The notes under the pieces are model-generated. The model was not told where the DNA came from. It saw only the letters and a list, made by a program, of their open reading frames with translations, and did not search any database. From assembly GCF_039538765.1 (NCBI RefSeq), contig NZ_BAABCJ010000003.1, positions 1 to 5,357 of the forward strand: DNA of 5,357 nt. Reading direction: 5' to 3'. A program made the position numbers and the translations under genes. Source of the stretch: Zhihengliuella alba. GTDB taxonomy: Bacteria > Actinomycetota > Actinomycetes > Actinomycetales > Micrococcaceae. Positions 1 through 5,357 of the stretch are shown here, in pieces. The stretch's first letter is position 1, and each line of letters starts with the position of its first letter.

Positions 1-90
1 CCGTGGGTGCTTGGTGGTTGTATTTGCCGGGTTTCGAATTGTGGTGGCGGTCTTGTTTTTCCCTTGACCGTGTACTGCGTTCTGTAAGTT
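1..90 (+). other. rRNA operon leader, 3' part only
   Basis: This is the transcribed region directly before 16S rRNA and it holds no gene. It is rich in G and T and contains a T-run at 56-60 followed by a pyrimidine stretch. I see no convincing -35/-10 promoter pair at usable spacing: TTGACC at 64-69 has no -10-like box 16-18 bases downstream. The operon promoters therefore probably lie upstream of the window. I also see no copy here of the antitermination-like block found in the ITS at 2016-2051. A small hairpin is possible at 47-71. The 8-mer TGTGGTGG at 40-47 recurs in the ITS (see the complementarity finding). Confidence 0.75.
47..71 (+). other. possible leader hairpin
   Basis: CGGTC (48-52) pairs with GACCG (66-70), extended by a G-T wobble between 47 and 71, around a 13-base pyrimidine-rich loop. 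The stem is short and could be chance. It could take part in 16S 5'-end maturation, but nothing in the sequence proves this. Confidence 0.3.
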
Positions 91-95
91 TTTAC

Positions 96-137
<42 letters not shown>

Positions 138-398
138 TTAACACATGCAAGTCGAACGATGAAGCCCAGCTTGCTGGGTGGATTAGTGGCGAACGGGTGA
201 GTAACACGTGAGTAACCTGCCCTTGACTCTGGGATAAGCCCGGGAAACTGGGTCTAATACTGGATATTCAGCTTCCATCGCATGGTGGTGGTTGGAAAGG
301 GATTGACTGGTCAAGGATGGACTCGCGGCCTATCAGCTTGTTGGTGGGGTAATGGCCTACCAAGGCGACGACGGGTAGCCGGCCTGAGAGGGTGACCG

Positions 399-458
<60 letters not shown>

Positions 459-571
459 CACAATGGGCGGAAGCCTGATGCAGCGACGCCGCGTGAGGGA
501 TGACGGCCTTCGGGTTGTAAACCTCTTTCAGTAGGGAAGAAGCGAGAGTGACGGTACCTGCAGAAGAAGCG

Positions 572-610
<39 letters not shown>

Positions 611-949
611 GCGCAAGCGTTATCCGGAATTATTGGGCGTAAAGAGCTCGTAGGCGGTTTGTCGCGTCTGCCGTGAAAGTCCGGGGCTCAACCCCGGATC
701 TGCGGTGGGTACGGGCAGACTAGAGTGCTGTAGGGGAGACTGGAATTCCTGGTGTAGCGGTGAAATGCGCAGATATCAGGAGGAACACCGATGGCGAAGG
801 CAGGTCTCTGGGCAGTAACTGACGCTGAGGAGCGAAAGCATGGGGAGCGAACAGGATTAGATACCCTGGTAGTCCATGCCGTAAACGTTGGGCACTAGAT
901 GTGGGGGACATTCCACGTTCTCCGCGTCGTAGCTAACGCATTAAGTGCC

Positions 950-1013
<64 letters not shown>

Positions 1014-1121
1014 CGGAGCATGCGGATTAATTCGATGCAACGCGAAGAACCTTACCAAGGCTTGACATGGACCGGACCGCCCTGGAAACAGGGTTTCCCT
1101 TCGGGGCTGGTTCACAGGTGG

Positions 1122-1186
<65 letters not shown>

Positions 1187-1437
1187 GTTCCATGTTGCCA
1201 GCACGTGATGGTGGGGACTCATGGGAGACTGCCGGGGTCAACTCGGAGGAAGGTGGGGACGACGTCAAATCATCATGCCCCTTATGTCTTGGGCTTCACG
1301 CATGCTACAATGGCCGGTACAATGGGTTGCGATACTGTGAGGTGGAGCTAATCCCAAAAAGCCGGTCTCAGTTCGGATTGGGGTCTGCAACTCGACCCCA
1401 TGAAGTCGGAGTCGCTAGTAATCGCAGATCAGCAACG

Positions 1438-1625
<188 letters not shown>

Positions 1626-1660
1626 AGCAGCTAGCATCCATCCCCTGGTCCACAGTGGCC

Positions 1661-1674
1661 GGTGTGGTGGTGTT
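1661..1674 (+). repeat. ITS element complementary to the 23S trailer
   Basis: GGTGTGGTGGTGTT is the exact reverse complement of AACACCACCACACC at 5334-5347, giving 14 uninterrupted base pairs. It lies about 40 bases after the 16S end. The element is low in complexity (G and T only). Its 8-mer TGTGGTGG also occurs at 40-47 and 1996-2003. A role in long-range folding of the precursor is inference. Confidence 0.5.
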
Positions 1675-1681
1675 CAGTGTT

Positions 1682-1712
1682 CGCCCGTTGCCAGCCCGGA
1701 TGTGGTTGGGCG
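1682..1712 (+). other. ITS hairpin with internal loop
   Basis: CGCCC (1682-1686) pairs with GGGCG (1708-1712), and inside it CCA (1691-1693) pairs with TGG (1703-1705). The lower stem is solid; the upper one is short. No T-run follows, so this is not a terminator. It is probably a structural element of the precursor spacer. Confidence 0.4.
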
Positions 1713-1744
1713 GGTGCTCGAGGGTGGAATATCAATGGATTAGC

Positions 1745-1764
1745 GGCCGGCGCTCCTGCCGGTC
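1745..1764 (+). other. ITS GC-rich hairpin
   Basis: Bases 1745-1751 pair with 1758-1764 around a 6-base loop (GCTCCT). The core is CCGGC with GCCGG, extended by one G-T wobble and one G-C pair. No function is known to me. Confidence 0.45.
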
Positions 1765-1784
1765 CGGAGTACTCAGTACGCCGT

Positions 1785-1810
1785 GCACTGCCCCTCTTCG
1801 GGGGTGGTGC
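1785..1810 (+). other. long ITS hairpin
   Basis: The two arms 1785-1795 and 1800-1810 form an 11-pair stem around the tetraloop CTTC. GCAC pairs with GTGC at the base, followed by two G-T wobbles, four C-G pairs and a closing wobble. It is the strongest local hairpin in the spacer. No T-run follows, so intrinsic termination is not supported. A double-stranded stem of this length could be an RNase III target or a folding nucleus for the spacer; both are inference. Confidence 0.6.
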
Positions 1811-1852
1811 GGGTTGGAACGGTTCCGGGCCTGTGGAGGGGTTCTGGTCCTT

Positions 1853-1880
1853 GGCACACTGTTGGGCCCTGAAACAACAG
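1853..1880 (+). promoter_or_regulatory. conserved actinobacterial ITS element with hairpin
   Basis: The block beginning GGCACACTGTTGGG and ending CAACAG resembles a conserved segment I recall from mycobacterial and Micrococcales spacers, where the text runs GGCACACTGTTGGGTCCTGA. CTGTTG (1859-1864) pairs with CAACAG (1875-1880) around a 10-base loop, so the element is a hairpin. It differs from the remembered form by C for T at 1867 and in the loop-closing A-run. Its role in pre-rRNA processing or transcription is not known to me. The ambiguous base N lies just after it at 1884. Confidence 0.55.
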
Positions 1881-1914
1881 GCCNAGGCCCGCCCGCACCG
1901 GCGCTCTTTGCGTC

Positions 1915-1929
1915 GGTGGTGGTGGTGGT
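1915..1929 (+). repeat. (GGT)5 microsatellite-like tract
   Basis: Five uninterrupted GGT units lie in the spacer. Short tandem units can vary in number between operon copies or strains through slippage. No function is suggested. Confidence 0.7.
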
Positions 1930-2015
1930 TTGTTGTTTTCCCCGGCCTGGCCTAAGCATCCGTGATCGATCAGTGTTCTGTCTCTGGTCGGTGGGTGTGG
2001 TGGGGGCTGTGGGGG

Positions 2016-2051
2016 TTGTTGTTTGGGAACTGCATAGTGGACGCGAGCATC
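2016..2051 (+). promoter_or_regulatory. antitermination-like (boxA region) element of the ITS
   Basis: The block contains TTGTTTGGGAACTGCATAG followed by TGGACGCGAGCATC. I recognise it as the counterpart of the mycobacterial spacer text TTTGAGAACTGGATAGTGG...GCGAGCATC, which is part of the rrn nut-like antitermination region (boxA site for NusB/NusE-type factors). This copy has GGGAACT where the mycobacterial form has GAGAACT. The position, in the distal half of the ITS before 23S, fits. Its job would be to keep RNA polymerase from terminating in the untranslated 23S. Factor binding is inferred by homology only. Confidence 0.6.
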
Positions 2052-2056
2052 TTGTA

Positions 2057-2121
2057 CCGCACGCGCATCGTTTCGGGTCGTCCTCCTCGCGGGGGCCGGT
2101 CCGGGTGGGTGTTGTGTGCGG
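2057..2121 (+). other. ITS long-range stem
   Basis: CCGCAC (2057-2062) pairs with GTGCGG (2116-2121), enclosing about 53 GC-rich bases that can fold in several ways. It separates the antitermination-like block from the 23S processing region. A six-base match in GC-rich sequence is only moderate support. Confidence 0.35.
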
Positions 2122-2124
2122 GCA

Positions 2125-2190
2125 AAGCAATTTCTTTGATCTCAGAAAACCTTTCATGGTTTTTCTTGATATGTAGAAGCTCTGTTGCTT
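2125..2190 (+). other. pre-23S upstream stem-loop
   Basis: AAGCAA (2125-2130) pairs with TTGCTT (2185-2190). Inside it, AGAAAACC (2144-2151) pairs with GGTTTTTCT (2158-2166) with one bulged T and a six-base loop. TTGATCT occurs twice, at 2136-2142 and 2189-2195. The region is clearly richer in A and T than the rest of the spacer, as expected for sequence just upstream of 23S. It lies next to the 23S closing stem and may help to present it for processing. Confidence 0.45.
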
Positions 2191-2194
2191 GATC

Positions 2195-2210
2195 TGTTTG
2201 TGGTCAAGTT
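2195..2210 (+). other. 5' strand of the 23S processing stem
   Basis: T2195 and GTTTGTGGT (2196-2204) pair with ACCACAAAC (5328-5336) and A5337. After a small bulge (C2205 against A5326-C5327), AAGTT (2206-2210) pairs with AACTT (5321-5325). This is the helix that joins the 5' and 3' ends of 23S and extends beyond the mature ends. In bacteria generally this precursor stem is cut by RNase III and then trimmed. Confidence 0.8.
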
Positions 2211-2745
2211 TTCAAGGGCGCACGGTGGATGCCTTGGCATCGGGAGCCGAAGAAGGACGTGGGAATCTGCGATAAGCCTGGTGGAGTCGATAACCGGACG
2301 TTGAGGCCAGGATCTCCGAATGGGGGAACCCCGCGCAGTGTCATGCTGCGTGACCCGCATCTGAACACATAGGGTGCGTGGAGGGAACGCGGGGAAGTGA
2401 AACATCTCAGTACCCGCAGGAAGAGAAAACAATAGTGATTCCGTGAGTAGTGGCGAGCGAAAGCGGATGGGGCTAAACCGGTCCATGTGTGATAGCCGGC
2501 GGGCGTTGCATGGTCGGGGTTGTGGGAGTGCACTGTTCCAGTTCTGCCGGACTGGTGTGGCGAGGTGCGGGCGTATAGGTGAACCGGTTTGAGAGCCGGA
2601 CCAGAGAGGGTGTTAGTCCCGTAACCGTAATGCGTTCCGCCGTCATTGTGCACCACCCGAGTAGCACGGGGCCCGAGAAATCCCGTGTGAATCTGCCAGG
2701 ACCACCTGGTAAGCCTGAATACTACCCGATGACCGATAGCGGACC

Positions 2746-2776
<31 letters not shown>

Positions 2777-3340
2777 GGGAGGGGAGTGAAATAGTACCTG
2801 AAACCGTGTGCCTACAATCCGTCGGAGCCGGCCTGAGGGCTGGTGACGGCGTGCCTTTTGAAGAATGAGCCTGCGAGTTAGTGCTGTGTCGCGAGGTTAA
2901 CCCGTGTGGGGAAGCCGTAGCGAAAGCGAGTCTGAATAGGGCGTTTGAGTGGCACGGTCTAGACCCGAAGCGGAGTGATCTACCCATGGCCAGGTTGAAG
3001 CGCGTGTAAGAGCGTGTGGAGGACCGAACCCACTTCAGTTGAAAATGGAGGGGATGAGCTGTGGGTAGGGGTGAAAGGCCAATCAAACTCCGTGATAGCT
3101 GGTTCTCCCCGAAATGCATTTAGGTGCAGCGTTGCGTGTTTCTTGCCGGAGGTAGAGCTACTGGATGGCCGATGGGCCTCACCAGGTTACTGACGTCAGC
3201 CAAACTCCGAATGCCGGCAAGTGAGAGCGCAGCAGTGAGACAGTGGGGGATAAGCTTCATTGTCGAGAGGGAAACAGCCCAGAATGCCGACTAAGGCCCC
3301 TAAGCGTGTGCTAAGTGGAAAAGGATGTGGAGTTGCTTAG

Positions 3341-3402
<62 letters not shown>

Positions 3403-3729
3403 AAGTGATTCCGCGCCGATAATGTAGCGGGGCTCAAGTACACCGCCGAAGTCGCATCGTTCAGTCATCCCGTTAGCCTTCGTGGTTCAGCGGACTGGAC
3501 GGGTAGGGGAGCGTCGTGTAGCGGGTGAAGCCGCGGTGTAAACCAGCGGTGGATGCTACACGAGTGAGAATGCAGGCATGAGTAGCGAATGACGGGTGAG
3601 AAACCCGTCCGCCGAATGATCAAGGGTTCCAGGGTCAAGCTAATCTGCCCTGGGTGAGTCGGGACCTAAGGCGAGGCCGACAGGCGTAGTCGATGGACAA
3701 CGGGTTGATATTCCCGTACCAGTGAAGAA

Positions 3730-3840
3730 CCGTCCCTACCGAACCGGTGATGCTAACCGCCCCAACCGCCATGGAGGACCCTTCGGGGTCCCGTTGGCGT
3801 GCGGCGCGGGACCCGAACCGGGGAGGTCAGCGTATTAACA
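3730..3840 (+). other. actinobacterial helix 54 insertion in 23S
   Basis: This segment lies between CCCGTACC (about 3713-3720) and GTGACGCAGGAAGG (from 3843), which are nearly adjacent in E. coli. It is the roughly 100-base insertion between helices 54 and 55 known as a marker of high-GC Gram-positive bacteria. Its tip is a perfect hairpin: GGACCC (3776-3781), loop TTCG, GGGTCC (3786-3791), a C(UUCG)G-type extra-stable loop. The insertion lies on the ribosome surface in related organisms. Boundaries are approximate. Confidence 0.85.
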
Positions 3841-4331
3841 GGTGTGACGCAGGAAGGTAGCCGGGCCAGGCAATGGAATCGTCCTGGTCCAAGGGTGTAG
3901 GCCGTCCCGTAGGCAAATCCGCGGGACACGATGGCTGAGACCCGACAGGCGCCCACCTCTGGTGGGTGATCCGGTGATCCTATGCTGCCTAGAAAAGCAT
4001 CGGCGCGAGGTTCCAGCTGCCCGTACCCCAAACCGACACAGGTGATCAGGTAGAGAATACCAAGGCGATCGAGAGAATCATGGTTAAGGAACTCGGCAAA
4101 ATGCCCCCGTAACTTCGGGAGAAGGGGGGCCTGCCCCGTGACCACCCCACGCGGGTGTGAGCGGGTGTGGGCCGCAGAGACCAGGGGGAAGCGACTGTTT
4201 ACTAAAAACACAGGTCCGTGCGAAGTCGCAAGACGATGTATACGGACTGACTCCTGCCCGGTGCTGGAAGGTTAAGAGGAGCTGTCAACCCTTTTAGGGT
4301 GAAGCGGTGAATTCAAGCCCCAGTAAACGGC

Positions 4332-4399
<68 letters not shown>

Positions 4400-4483
4400 A
4401 GTAACGACTTCCCCGCTGTCTCAACCATGAACTCGGCGAAATTGCAGTACGAGTAAAGATGCTCGTTACGCGCAGCAGGACGG

Positions 4484-5044
<561 letters not shown>

Positions 5045-5077
5045 TGCGCGCGCAGGAAATTTGAGAAGATCTGTCCT

Positions 5078-5092
5078 TAGTACGAGAGGACC
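5078..5092 (+). other. sarcin-ricin loop of 23S
   Basis: AGTACGAGAGGACC starts at 5079 and matches E. coli 2654-2667. A5085 is the equivalent of A2660 and G5086 of G2661. This is the universal GTPase-activating loop for EF-Tu and EF-G and is unaltered. Confidence 0.92.
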
Positions 5093-5151
5093 GGGACGGA
5101 CGAACCTCTGGTATGTCAGTTGTACCGCCAGGTGCACCGCTGATTAGCTAC

Positions 5152-5199
<48 letters not shown>

Positions 5200-5320
5200 G
5201 AGATGAGATTTCCCTACACCTCGAGTGTGAGAGGCCCCCAGCCAGACCACTGGGTTGATAGGCGGGACGTGGAAGCAAGGACTGAAGACTTGTGAAGCCG
5301 ACCCGTACTAATAGGCCGAC

Positions 5321-5337
5321 AACTTACACCACAAACA
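5321..5337 (+). other. 3' strand of the 23S processing stem
   Basis: AACTT (5321-5325) and ACCACAAAC (5328-5336) plus A5337 are complementary to 2195-2210. The mature 3' end of 23S lies in this helix near 5332. Part of it (5334-5337) also belongs to the 14-base element that can pair with 1661-1674. Confidence 0.8.
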
Positions 5338-5357
5338 CCACCACACCCCCCAGGGGG
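5333..5357 (+). other. start of the 23S-5S spacer, cut by the window edge
   Basis: Only 25 bases are present, made of A and C, then a C-run (5346-5351), A, and a G-run (5353-5357) at the edge. The C-run and G-run could begin a hairpin that continues beyond the window. A 5S rRNA gene is expected downstream but is not in view. Confidence 0.7.

Noticed and set aside
64..92. TTGACC as a promoter -35 box just before 16S
   Set aside because: There is no -10-like hexamer at 16-18 bases, and a start here would lie inside mature 16S.
1785..1810. Strong ITS hairpin as a rho-independent terminator
   Set aside because: No T-run follows, and termination here would prevent 23S transcription.
1915..1929. 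GGT tandem units as a CRISPR or mobile-element end
   Set aside because: The units are three bases long with no spacers, no inverted terminal repeats and no transposase nearby.

Overview
The window holds most of one ribosomal RNA operon of a high-GC Gram-positive bacterium, all on the + strand. The order is a short leader (1-90), 16S rRNA (about 91-1621), an internal transcribed spacer (ITS, 1622-2201), 23S rRNA (about 2202-5332), and the first 25 bases of the 23S-5S spacer. I see no protein-coding gene. The open frames on both strands lie in the rRNAs and the ITS and are by-products of a GC-rich structured sequence.

Organism: the 16S resembles my memory of Micrococcales, and within it the Micrococcaceae (Arthrobacter/Nesterenkonia/Citricoccus-like V1 and V6 text, and a lengthened tip of helix 44). 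The 23S carries the long helix 54 insertion that marks Actinomycetota. The genus cannot be fixed by reading alone. One N at 1884 in the ITS suggests an unresolved base, a merge of operon copies, or an older read.

Both rRNAs look functional. Bases equivalent to E. coli 16S A1408, A1492, A1493 and the anti-Shine-Dalgarno tail are present. In 23S, A1067, A1095, A1913, A2058, A2059, A2451, C2452, U2585, A2602 and the sarcin-ricin loop all fall in register. Changes in helix 69 and helix 89 are compensated across their stems, which supports selection on structure.

The ITS is 580 bases long and holds no tRNA gene, as is common in Actinomycetota. It contains two blocks I recognise from other actinobacterial spacers (1853-1880 and 2016-2051, the second resembling the mycobacterial rrn antitermination region), several hairpins, and the 5' strand of the stem that closes the 23S precursor. 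The matching 3' strand lies just after the 23S end, at 5321-5337.

I found no previously undescribed system. The most interesting unexplained signal is a 14-base perfect complementarity between the early ITS (1661-1674) and the 23S trailer (5334-5347). The trailer element also overlaps the 23S closing stem, so the two pairings cannot form fully at the same time.
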